From the NCBI RefSeq assembly GCF_016859285.1, contig NC_053416.1:17883423-17947422 (forward strand): a stretch of 64,000 nucleotides of DNA, read 5' to 3'. Positions within the stretch are counted from its first letter, which is position 1; each line of letters opens with the position of its first letter. Shown piece by piece: positions 46,466 to 58,900 of the stretch. The notes beneath the pieces are model-generated. The model saw only the letters and a list, made by a program, of their open reading frames with translations, was not told where the DNA came from and ran no database searches. Source of the stretch: Xiphias gladius (taxonomy: Eukaryota; Chordata; Actinopteri; Istiophoriformes; Xiphiidae). The position numbers and the translations under genes were made by a program.

Positions 46466-49400
46466 ATGGGTATAAAGAGTAAGGCTGCTGCAGCTGTCTT
46501 AGTCCTGCTGTTGTTCCTTGGCTCGCTGTGGCTCCGTGAGTATTTCTATGTGTGTGCGTGTATCTATGTGGGTGTGTATGGTTTCTATGCTGTACTATGA
46601 ATCTATACAATCCCTCCCTTGTTTCGGAATGCGTAGGGTCTAGATCAGGAATGTGTCACATGGTTTGGTGGCTACAGAGTTAACCATGGTGGTCACACTA
46701 CTTTTTGAAGATTCTTTATAACAAAATATTTCAGCAACATCACAGAAATGTTTGGTGTGCGTGATTTGACATATTATTTGAATGTGATATGATACGATGA
46801 CTGATTTTTTTAAATTTAATTTAATTTTAATATTTTGAGTCACATCAGATTATCTATTGTTTAAATATAAACTTTTTACACATGATCTTGTAATGTTGTG
46901 TAATGACAACTAAAGGTCTATAATCCATAACTTCACCATGCTCTTTCTGTTGTATTGTAGGGATCCTTGTGTATTTAAAGTCTCCAGAAATATAGACGAA
47001 GAAGCAAAAAGTCCTTCAGGATAGAAATAAGTGACTAAAATGTTTTTTGATTTTTTTTTTAAATCTGAAAGTCAACAAGAAATTTTATAAATATATTTAT
47101 ATGTGAAAATAATTCAAAAGAAACAATTACTAAGAAACCATTGTAGAAATGTTCAAACTGGGACCATGTGATCTCTTTCTCTAGCTTGGATTAAACTGAA
47201 AATGCTGCAAGATTTGAGAGACTTTAGACAGACTACAAAGTGCAAACTCAGCAGAAAGGTTTTCAAATAGAAACATGGACAGCAATTTCTGCATCCTAAT
47301 AATAACTCAGTAAGGAAACTTGAATTTAGATAAGGCTCATAGTACGTAGTGGCAAGACTTCACATCTCTGTTGACACATCTGGCAACATCTACAGTAGGT
47401 CACTGTCAAGTTAGAAATAGGTTTGGATGGGTTGTGTTTGGTTTGAACTGAAGCAGTTTGGTTACTCAGTGAGGCTAACTAGCCAAGCTATTTGACAGGA
47501 AGCTGACTAGTTCAGGAGAGTCTTTTAGCATCAGTTTGGAGGCTCAGGGATAAGGGACTGGGTGCTACAGTCACCTACCAAAATGATAAACTATATTATA
47601 CAATAAACTATACTACAGTGGTCAGATATAGCGGACGCTAATATGTGGTCTGGAGACCTGCAGGGGCCTTTGAAGGAATGCCAGGAGGTCCCAAATAAAA
47701 CTGAGGAATAGTTTGACCTCAGTATGATGAGTTGACTCAGGCATACCACAGATTAATTTGACTAGATACTATGAAGCACTGTACGGGGCTTTCATTCAGC
47801 AGTCATATTATAAGTGTAACTTATCTTGTTATATAGTATAATAATGGTGTGTGTACTGATCATGTGGCCCCATGGAGGCAAATAGTTAGAGAACTTGATG
47901 GGGCCCAGAACTGATCCCAGTACAAGTTGTGCGTGTGATGTGTGTGGAGGAAGTCAGTGTTTGAGACAGTCGGTGTAGATGACAGGGTTTGCTTTGTCAC
48001 AGGCTGGAATGAGCTCAAAAAGGATTAAAACTAAGCATCAACATCTCTTCTGCCATCAGAAGAAAGTTATTTGCTGCCTTAAGAATGCTTATCTCTGTGC
48101 TATGTACAGTTGAATATGACCTAGCTGTAATTAATCATGTTCCTCATGTTAACAGGATAACAGATCTGTCACATGACAGGGATGTTTGTTAATGAGCTGT
48201 TGTGAAGGAAAAGTTACTCTCATCTAATTTAAAGCAGCCAGATTCTATATTTTCATATTATCAATGTATCAGACAGCAATGTGAAAATAAAGTGACAATG
48301 TAACAGGAGTTGCTTGTAGTGATGAATCTACAGAGAATTATCACCTGAGTTTGTAGCTCGATCGACTTTATGGAGCAATGCAGCCCAGCGAGTTTTAGCT
48401 CACTGATTACACATTCGGTCCATAAATTCACTGTCTTGATTCACTCTCATCTATTTTCAGCTCAGCAGGCAGACACAGTTAGCAACTAGCCAGTGAGCAT
48501 AGTGGAGCATTTAACAGCTAAAGAGCCAGATATGTCCCGCAGGAGTTGGTAGAGACCAAAAACAGAGCTTAAAGATAGTGAATGCTGAACTTCCGGTTCC
48601 CAGAAACAGGCTTCCAAATGAAAAATAATGTTGTAACTTTCGGATGTGTAGATAGGCAACAAGCTTGTTAACAAGTTCACCATATCACCTTAAAGGTGAT
48701 TATACGTCAACTTTGTGTTCACAACTTGTTTCAGCTGTCTCCAAGTGGCCCAAAAAGAAAAAAAAATCAGTTATTGCAAGTTTAATGTGGGGAAATTGCA
48801 AATCCCACTGAAATCTCACTGAAAACCTATACATATTTTATTTTGAAGTGTCCTTGTGGCTGAAACAGAGTTGCAGTTAAGTTGCAGTATTAGCAGTGAA
48901 AAATCTATTTCAGTGGGAAAATCTCTGCAACCGAAAACTAATTGTAAGGCTTTCTCTTGTTTCTTTTTGCAATTTCTCACTGCAGAGGGAGGTTTGGATT
49001 ACCACTGGGATTCTTGTTTAAAAGGTTATAATCAAGTGAATAAGGTAAGGAAAACGAGCAAATAATAAATAATTTAATTACCTGTTACATTTCCTCCATA
49101 GGACTGATTTTGTGAAGCAGATGGAGCAATTTGAATGGTCAATCACTCGTGCTTTCTCCCTTTCTTTGTCCCGTTGATCGCCTCCACACTAACACACCTC
49201 CCATCTCCCACTGCTTCACCAGCTGTCCAACAGCAGTGGGGTTGATGGAGCTGGGGGCCCTCAGGTCCTGGAGGGGTGCCCTGGTCAGACCTTCCAGGTG
49301 TCACTGCTGCTCTCTCACCTGTTGGCTGCACCAGCCTACACCTCCGACGTGCTGCTGCAGCCCTATCTGTCCAGCTGGGATGAGCTTGTGAAGTAAAATA

Positions 49401-50144
49401 ATCAGATAAAGCAAGAGTACAGTGAGAGAGATAGATTCATTTACAGCCTCCAGAAAGAATGAAGATGTTTATGGCTTATGGCATAATGTGGAATCTGTAA
49501 ACTGATTCACCTTGTTCTGTGTTACTTCTTCCAGGTTTATGGATGCTCTGGGTTCAATGGTGGGACTTATATCTAAAGAGATAGAAAGCAAGACCTCTAT
49601 AATCCGCCAACTGGCCATTTTAGCAGAAGAGAACCCTGAAGCAGAGCTGGGCCCAGATGTACACTCAATAAACTCAGAAGCCGGGACAAAGACCAGTTTA
49701 GAACTCTCACAGCACAAAGGTGCTTACCACTCTGTACGCTCCATGATCTGGGTGGAACTGAACAGAGGCATTGTGAACTTCCACCAACAGACGGACTCTG
49801 GATGCCGGACTCTTCTGCGTCTGCATCGTGCTCTGCTTTGGCTGAAGCTCTTCCTGGAGAAGCTGGCTGAGACACCAGTGGCTGGACGGCTCAGGAGCCC
49901 CTCAGAGCTGTGTCGTGAGGCCTACCAGAGCAGCCTCGCGAACCACCACACCTGGTTTGTCCGCAGGGCAGCTGAGCTGGCCTTCATTGCCATGCCAGAG
50001 CGGAGTTTCTTCTTCAGGCTGGTGTGTGTGCAGAGCCAGGAGGAGCTGAGCGTAATGCTGAGCAGAGTTGTTCAGGCCATCGAAGAGGTTTATGATAGGA
50101 CACAGAAAGCCCTGGAGGAAAATGGCATGCTGGACTTGCCATAG
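46466..50144 (+). CDS. gltpd2: Glycolipid transfer protein domain-containing protein 2, complete (4 exons, 302 aa)
   Basis: Exons 46466-46535, 48986-49044, 49223-49392 and 49535-50144 join in frame. Residues 7-23 form a hydrophobic signal anchor (AAAAVLVLLLFLGSLWL), so the protein likely enters the secretory pathway or is membrane-tethered, as in human GLTPD2. The GLTP fold fills about 78-302: SWDELVKFMDALGSMVGLISKEIESK, the tryptophan helix SVRSMIWVELNRG, LRLHRALLWLKLFLEKL, the histidine region NHHTWFVRRAAELAF and the C-terminal EEVYDRTQKALEENGMLDL. The family binds and moves single sphingolipids between membranes; the ligand of GLTPD2 is not established here. Where CPTP has a phosphate-contacting Asp after ISK, this protein has Glu (SKEIESK). 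Human GLTPD2 has 291 residues. Intron 1 (46536-48985) is AT-rich and empty. The first exon was chosen because its phase, acceptor pairing and signal anchor all fit; it is the least certain exon. Confidence 0.9.
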
Positions 50145-50802
50145 AAAATGGGACTATCCGACTGGACATATGAATGGATTTGATTTTTTTCAGCTAAACT
50201 TTACATGTGCCATATTTTTCTTCCCAACCAAAATGTTGAATCAGCAATCAAGTAGTACTGAAAGTTAGTTTGCTTTCAGTTTGAAATTCCCCATCAAACA
50301 TCATGAGATAACGTCTCGACTTCTCCTCTCCTCAGAGGCATTTTTAAGGCAGCTGATAGTGCATTTAGGCTGGCTAAACGCAGACTGTGAATTATTTAAG
50401 CAGGTGGACACAATAACATGAACATAATCACCTCTGCTGTAACAAATGTCACTGGGGAGCTGTACAGTTCATGATTTTGTGTCTACCCCCACCTATATGA
50501 TATTTTAAAAAAATTTTTCCCTACATTTAAAATGCTATTGAAAATGACTGCTGTGTTAATTGAAGTTAATGCTTTGTGATTTAGTATGCTACCTCAAAAC
50601 AGGCTAGGTCTAGATGCCTTGTAGCCTTAAAATCTGGGACCAATCTATCCTCTTTAAAAAGGTATTTCATAAAAAATCAACATATGCAGAACAAATGACT
50701 ATATGGTGCTTCACAGTAACTGTGGTGTTCACTGTTAATGACTCAGTTTTACATTGAAAGTTTTTTTTATCATGTTCAGAATAATTAAATATCTATAAAA
50801 TG

Positions 50803-50808
50803 AATAAA
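50803..50808 (+). terminator. gltpd2: Polyadenylation signal AATAAA of gltpd2
   Basis: AATAAA 660 bases after the gltpd2 stop codon, within AT-rich 3' UTR-like DNA. It is the best candidate poly(A) signal; usage is not shown. Confidence 0.55.
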
Positions 50809-53800
50809 AGCGAATCCAATTGCCTGTTTTATAACATAGTCTGGTCCAGTAATGTGATAACTTTGACATTTAAATGCCACTGAACTATTGTGTAATATTA
50901 TCCACCATCCAGCAGAGGTTCCAGCACTCTGCTACAGACTAATCTTCACTCTCCTGACATCATGGTGAATATATTCTGCTCTGTGTGACACTACCAGGAC
51001 ATATTTTATGGCCCAGTGGCAGTGTTGCCAGTTTTTTTTTTTAAAAGGCTTTCCCCCCTCATAATATATATTTGTATGAATATATTAGATGTTAAATCTT
51101 AAATCTTAGAAAAAGACCTGATTTGAAGAATATTAAGGGGTCGCAGATTATTCCGGATTATAATTTATTGAATGTGTGCGTAATTCAGAGAATAGTGAGT
51201 GCAAAAATCAGTCACTAGCACTTCTCTTGATCAGACTATTTTAAACCCACAAATACCTCTAATGCTACGTAATCCTGGCTCTTTCCTTTTTCCTGGACTA
51301 CGCTCTCTCTTTCTGAGGAGGAGACAGCGAAGACAGGAGAGATAAGGATAGAGCCTGAGGGCACAGAGTGAACAAGAGACAGGAGCTGGTTGAAGGTCAG
51401 TGAGCGGAAGAACACTTCGGCTGTAATCTTGTCAAGCAGTTAGCGGAAGACCATGTTAAAGCTGCTCCCAAAGGAAAAACGTCCAACCGAAGCAACAATT
51501 CACCTATTTTTGATCTTGGATCAGCCAATATTTACCATTATGAACAACTATGTGTTAAGCAAGAATCACGCCAAGACTTGAATCTGTCACCTTTGTCCCC
51601 TAATGTGTGTAGGAGGATGACGTGTTGCTGGTGGTATTTCTACTATGTATTCACTTCCTCTTGATACTCTGAAAATAAACTACTGAGATTCTCACTAGTT
51701 GGCTTCACACATAAGGACATAAGACTATCATGTCCCATAGTCTGATGGACCTCTCTTTGGGTTTTTTGTCTTTCACTTGTTGCTATGTAACAGTTTTGTG
51801 AGCACAGGTTGACCACTGTCCACTGGTGCTGTAGACTGTGAGGATTATGGTGAACAGGATTACATTAGATTATACCCACTTGACGCTGCTTTTGACACTG
51901 ACTCACTTCTTTTTCTGTCCCCTACAGAGGGTGTACTACATTTGACTACATTTTGATTCAGAATAATTACAATGTAAATAAACACTAAAGGAAAGATGAC
52001 TGAGATGCACAGGCAAAAATTAATTTTGAGTTTGACTTCCCTTAAATGACATTTATTTATTTCTCTATCTTGGTTTGCAGTAAACATGAGCAAAAATATA
52101 CAAACAGTAAGAGCAAAAAATAAAAATCCAGAATAGAATTATTATCCTTGTGGGCGAGAGTATTTCAACAAATTTCATGGTTCCTTTCTTGAACTCCACA
52201 GTCTTAGGAAATAATACGATGTAAAATGAGGGGATTAGCTGGGGGTAATAAGGTTTCTTGAAATCATTCCTTATTTGAAACACAAATAGTTGACTCTCTC
52301 TGACATTTGCTTTGGGCCCAGTTGGAGTCTTGTTCTGAAAATTTCCTGGATGTTCTGCACTTGAAAGTTCTCCGAAAGCACCGCTAATTCTGATTTATTT
52401 ACCACATTACCAATGTACTTTTAATGAATCTGTCTTAATTTTGATACAGCAGACCCCAGTGTTCAGAGAACTTCCATTGCAAGATTTACGAGCGCAATTT
52501 AAGGTAGAAGGGACTCAAACAATGACAAAAAAATGTCTCTACATAAAAAACAAAACCTTTTCCAACCAAGCTGTTAACATTTTGCCATTGGTGAACTAAA
52601 TGATGAAAACCTACCAGGTAGCTCCCATGACATGATACAATCCAAGCTAATACATTCTTTCCTCTTTACAACAAAATAGCAATAAAAATACTCTTTTATA
52701 AACAAACAATAGTTTTTATATTTTTCCATTGTGGTAATACACACTGGCAAAATGCCTGAATGCAGTATCTATATGTTTGTTCCTTTTTCTCCTTTGCTCT
52801 TGATGATACATGTCGCACTGATTTTGTGCAATTTCTTTGTTGTTCCTTTCAATAAATACATCATACAGCCACACAAGAAATAAATATATTGCTTTTTGAG
52901 GACATCTCCAAATTATCACAGAAAAAAAAAAAGGGATAAATGGAGATAACAGGAAATAACATTCTGTGACACTGGGGAACAACACCGTCTGTCCACCAGG
53001 AGGCACTGTTATGTTGTAATGAAACATGTTTTTTTTTTTGTGCGCATTATTATTATGATTATTATTAATATTATTATATAAGAGTAGGCCTTTTAATTAC
53101 ACAGGGTCTGTTGCCCTCCAACCGGATCCTAAAGTATCTCTGCATGAGATCCTTACTAAGATCTGCTGCTGAGGATGTGTCATTGAAGCAAAATAAAAAT
53201 AAAATTTAAACTGTCATGAAGATCTTTGGTTGAAGAACAAATCTTCACATGCACATAAGTAAAACAAGTATGTCCAAAAAGGTGATGAAGCGAAACATTT
53301 TATTTGCTGTGTTGTGATTTAAAAAGGGCTTCATTGAATTTAATAATGAATGGGTAATATAGGATCAAGTGCACTGAAAAAAAATGAGAAAGGAATGAAC
53401 CTTGCTTTATCCATCTTGAAGACGATGTCACTGAATCAAATGAGGAGGACGGACAAAGTAGGGTAAAGAAGTTCAGCGTGCCTGCTCTGGATTAGCCGAC
53501 CAGATTAAGAGATTACAGTGAAATTAAGTAAGTGTTGCAGGAATGCCAGAGGAGAAATGCATGTGAAGCGGTCACAAAAAGCAAAAAAGGGCCCCAGATG
53601 GCTGTTAGGGCACATCTGTCTTTATGAATAGCCCCTCAGCTGTAGATTTGACAGTCACAGTAGATAGTACTGTCTTTCTTTCTTCCTTTGTCAAAATGGA
53701 TTAGATAATGAGGTCCTCTTTAGACCATTGTGAGTTATTTGCATGCATATTGAGAAACACATTGCTGTGAGAGAAATTAAGTGGTGGAGTCGAGCCAGAC

Positions 53801-55043
53801 CTAAATGTGAGAGAACAGATGCCTGTGTTCCACATTAGCTGCGACGACATGGCAGGATCACAGTCACATTGGTACAGTTTTGTAGCAGTGCCAGGGTAAT
53901 GTTTAAAAGTGTACTGCACAGATTTCTACCACTTATACCACTTGCATGTGTTCATCCTATTTTTTTATTTGCCCTAGTACTGCACAGTGAATGCACATTA
54001 AGGGAAGAGGTCCAGCACCAAACTCAGGCATAATCCATAAAATTCAAAGAGGTTGAGTTAAATGGAAAAATATCATTTTCTATGTGGAAGCAAATCTCCA
54101 GTTTTGTTCACTTCCTACAGGTCTATAAACAAAAACTCTGATCATCTAAAAACCATAATTCACTTAATCAAGACTCTAGTCACCTTTAAAAGGAGATGTC
54201 AACTATACATTTTGATATTCTGGATGAACCATTTAGAGGAGGATAATTATGAGTATGAACGAAACAAAAGGATCAAACACAAAACTTCTACATCCTTGTC
54301 CTCCAAAACTGTACACACGTCAATTAATTCAAGTCAGCTTCAAAAAAAAGAATGGGAAAAAAAGCACACTTTCAGTGCAAATCAATAAAAAATATGACAA
54401 TGGCATCTATTTCTGATACATAGGAAATAGATGCAACACGCACGCACACAAACACACACACGCGACTCTAAATATTCATGTTTAATTAATTAAAAATCGA
54501 GACATGAGGAAATGGCTCCTGGTTTTAACTTTAGGAATAAAATGATAGACAGTGACAGAGAGTGTAACGATTATGCAGCAGGAGGATCATTTTTGCTGTT
54601 TTCACATAATATTGAGATGGTTGTTTGGGCTGATAACTGTAGTCCGGGAGCCAGGGAGCTGAAATTCTGTTTAACCACTAACGGCCTGGGAGTTTTGGGG
54701 CGGAAAAACAGTCATGCTTTTGTTAACTTAGGCTAATGTTGTCAAGGTCTCTGAAACATTATTTATGCACTGTCTCCTATCATAGATCTTTTGGCATTAG
54801 CGGTGTTGATAGATTGACCATTCCCAGCAACCGTAGTACCCATATCTTTTTTCTAAGTTGCTTTCAGGTCAAACAACCAGTGTGAATATGAAATGATCCA
54901 AAATAATTATCATTTAATGGAAGTCCACTCATCTGAAGAATGGACTCAAGCATTCATAGTGTTTGTCACTTAATGAATATTGCACATTGCATGCAATTTC
55001 CCGACCTACAGTATGAGATGGGAACTGTGAATGGAACACACAC

Positions 55044-55142
<99 letters not shown>

Positions 55143-55750
55143 CTCTCTCTCTTTCTTAAAGATTTTCACCTCTACTGTAACTCCCATTTTTTGGAGATTC
55201 CTATCTTACTATTTTTTTTTTTTCGAAACACACGCTTGCTGTGTGTGAGGTTCAGAAGATTTACAGTGCCGTCCCTCCTGGTGGTCAGTGGTTTAACATA
55301 ACCTTATTTCACACTTAGCAGAGAGGTGGGACACAGGGGCCTCCTGCACTCAAAGCACACTAAAGACAATACAAACATGCAAAAAGGTTTCATCTCTGCA
55401 TCCATCCATCAAGATATACAAGAGTCTGTTGGAATATTCTTTTAAGTGCAACAAAATAGATGTACTGATATAAGGTTATGGTACCGTATAAATACTGTAG
55501 ATATACACATTTTGTATTGTAATTTGTGTATATTCTAATATAGAGGGGTACTCTATAAGGAGGCAGAAGGAGGGGAGCAGCAATAAAGTGGTAATGTTGC
55601 TGATCCTTGCAAACTTTGAAATCACATGATCACATCCTTTATATCCCCTAGTTTGTCATGCAGTATAAATAGACGTCACCTCAAACTAATGTACAGGAAA
55701 GAATTTGTCCCAAAGCTCACAGACAGAAATAATGACAGGATTACCACCCT
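50809..55750. other. Intergenic DNA between gltpd2 and atp1b2 (tail-to-tail)
   Basis: Mostly AT-rich with a CA microsatellite at 55047-55138. Two stretches, about 53420-53660 and 54510-54730, have more balanced composition and many short motif-like words without open reading frames, which is how conserved non-coding elements often look; this cannot be shown from one sequence. No coding exon is recognised. Confidence 0.55.
55047..55138. repeat. (CA)n microsatellite with (CT)n tail
   Basis: About 46 CA units followed by a short CT run (55139-55152), located in the interval 3' of both gltpd2 and atp1b2. Confidence 0.98.
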
Positions 55751-55756
55751 TTTATT
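55751..55756 (-). terminator. atp1b2: Polyadenylation signal AATAAA of atp1b2
   Basis: TTTATT on the plus strand, AATAAA in gene sense, 157 bases beyond the atp1b2 stop codon. Candidate only; it would give a short 3' UTR. Confidence 0.5.
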
Positions 55757-55912
55757 CTTGCCTCATCTCATAACATAACTGGACAATTTCCCCAAAAATG
55801 TTGGGGTTGTAAACAAATCCTTCAAAGGGTGTGAATACTGCGATTTGTTTCTGTGTATGTGCAATGTTGCAGAGAATGGAGAAAATAGTTTTCGGGAGAG
55901 GAAAAGGTCAAC

Positions 55913-58900
55913 CTAGTTATTAGTGTTGATCCTCAGCTTGAAGGACACTCTTCCAGCAAACTTGTCTCTTTCACTTCCAGTGGGAATGTTGTTGGCGTTG
56001 ATCTTGCACTCGATGTTGACATCTTGATTGACAGTAATGTTGAGGAACTTGACGGCAACCAATGGTTGAGAGTAGTTCACCTGCAAAATCAAATCCAAAG
56101 ACATCTTTAAACACAGGAACCAATGTTTTCTGTCTGGTACATATTTAATGAACTACCTGGAAATGCAAAATGCAAGGTTGGCAAAACAAGTCGCTCTGTT
56201 ATTAACAGCAATCTTTAATGTCCTGTATACTGTATTTTGATTTAAGGTACAATCTTACCTGAGCTTTCTTGCCATAGTAAGGGTAGTACATAAGGTTGAA
56301 AGTGCCATTTGGAGGGAAGTAGATCATCTCTCCAATTTTGTCAGTGTCTTCTCTCTGAGGGGGTAAAACAGCTTCATCAGTTACAGCCTGAAAGATGACT
56401 TCATATATGTGGGAGAAAAGAAGGGGAGCCTTATTAATCTCCTTCTTTTCTCTGAATCTCATTTCCCAAACGTGCCCACAATCTACTTCAGCAGTCTTTT
56501 TAATGCAGAACACCTCACATATACAGTAACTGCACTCTACACTACTGTTACGCGTGTGTCTGAACTCTATCTAATCTAAACTCTACAAGACACACTTTCT
56601 GTCCTGTTCTTACCCATTCATCTCTGCCAACTCTGTATCTCTGAGAGGGGGTATTAAAGGAACACAACGGGGAAGAGAAAAAAAGAGAAGACCAGCAACA
56701 TGCACATGTGGTGTAAATGACAAAATGGCATGCAACACAGATACATTAGTTGAAACAACACAAACACAAACATTAAAGGAAAATGCAGATGAGGGACAGG
56801 TGACATATTGCAACTGAGAGTCAGGCACAGTAGCTACGAATGGGCTGAAATCCAAATTGTTATGTTAAGCCTTTCAATGTGAAAGACAAAAAGGGATTAC
56901 CTTTGCACCACAGGTAACATAGGGAGCCTGTCCATTCTTTCCTGGCAGCATCCCAATCACCTGGAGAGAAAGAACGACAACACATCTCCAGCACCATTGA
57001 TATCTCACCCTTACTTAAACACAGAGGAAAGGAAAAAAATCTTTAGAATTGCTCCAAGATATGACAGAAAACAACAATAATTGTGATAACTGGTGACTAT
57101 AATCTTGATACTGACTTCTTTTCTTTTACTGGGATTATCTTTTACTCATTCCCAACCAGTCTCATTATCTCAATCACTTCATGTTTCCTAGCAACACCAT
57201 CTATTTCCCATGCCTCTTTCTCTTTCATACCCGATTCAGCTTGATGATGATGCATGGCTTGCCCTCCTGGTATCCATAGTAACGGTCATCGATTCCAGAG
57301 CAGTCCTCCAGGATGGTGCGGTTGAACTGACAGGAGCGCTTCGGGTTGTTCTTCACATCGCCACTGTCCTCCTGCAGGAAGTACTGGTCCGGGGTGCACT
57401 CGTCATTTTTCTGGACCTGGATGGAGTTGTTGTAGGCTGCAGGGGAGAGGAGGGCGGGGGGGGGTTATTTTGCCCGTAAGAGCTTATGACTCAACTAAAA
57501 CCCTGGTGCAAGGCAATCTCCTACCCGCTGACTGTAAAGGAATTATCTCTTATTAGGTAAAAACAATTCATACTGGGTCTTTGGATAATCCATAGCAGTA
57601 AGCTTTTTGAGTAACTATAAGAGAGGCCGCGAGGCAAACTTACGTGTCAGGAACTTGTCCAGGGTCTGAGTGTACATGTCCCAGCTCTCAGTGTTCTTGA
57701 TGTTATAGACAATCTCAAAGGTTTCATCTGCTTTGGGTCTAATCACCATGCCTGTGAGTGCCAGAGAGACAGCAGGGAGTTCGTGACACCACGGCACAGA
57801 CTGTGTGACCCGTGTTTATGCAGTTTCTGTGGCAGTAGTTGCTGTACCTGGTGTGGAGAGCCTGTCTTGCCAGGTTGGTTTGTGGTCGTCCAAGGTCTGC
57901 AGCATGACATACATGGTGAGTGCAAACAAGCCGGCCAGGAAGATGTAGAAAACTACATAGAAGAGAAGAATAAGGCCTGTAGAGAAAGAGAGGAGACAGC
58001 TGTGTCATCTGTATGTAATATCAGTGAAAAACTGAATATCATTTATTGTAACGGATTTAATTAACCACTTTAATAGCCTTTGTTCCTTCCGTTTATTGGC
58101 CATTTTAACCTTGTATCTCACTCAGGATAAGAAATAAGTAAGCCTACAGTTTACTTAGAAAATGTGAATTATACAAATGTAATAAATCAAGGAAAAATGT
58201 ATTATTTCATTTCACACTGTACATCAAACCCTAAGCGTACTGAAAAACATAAATACATGTGTATCGCAAATACTGAGCGATACACAGTATAGCTTAATAT
58301 GTTCATATTTTGAAGTATCTAACTACGTCTATATGTCTATGTTTTCAAATGTCATTTTCTCACTTGTATGTACTAGGATGTATGTACTTGTATGTTCTAA
58401 CATACTAGCTTAAAAGTCTATATTCTTATCTGTAGCCCAGAGACAAAGCCCTCACTTCACTTTAAATCCAATTAAATTCATTTTAGTTCAATTTGATTTT
58501 TGAACCTATAAAGTGACCTTTGTAGTATGCAGCATATACTCTATAAGAGTAAAATGGCAATGTATTGAAACAATAATTCATTGAAAATTCTATTAAACTC
58601 AAAAGCATTACACAAACATTTGGTCATTTACTCAAACTCTTGCCAAAGAAGCACTGCAAACCCATCCCCTCCCCCTACGATCACAGTTGATCAACACTGT
58701 GGATATATGGAAAATTACATCAGTAATATGTACTGAACTTGATATTATGGAGAGGTTCTCAGCTCTACACCATGTCTAAACGTCACGCAGTATTACCTGT
58801 GTTTACATGTTGGTTGCTTGAAAGAGGCATGAGCTACATGCAGACCAAGCCTTTAGTGTTTTATTATGCATTATGGAAAAAACAATGACATTTTCAAGCA

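Noticed and set aside
46961-46996. A possible small exon in gltpd2 intron 1 after the acceptor-like TATTGTAG
   Set aside because: In the required phase it reaches a stop codon within about a dozen residues and no donor precedes it; joining exon 1 directly to 48986 is in frame.
57848-57976. A possible frameshift in atp1b2 exon 2 (membrane span)
   Set aside because: On rechecking, the exon is 129 nt and reads through in frame with both neighbours; there is no extra base.
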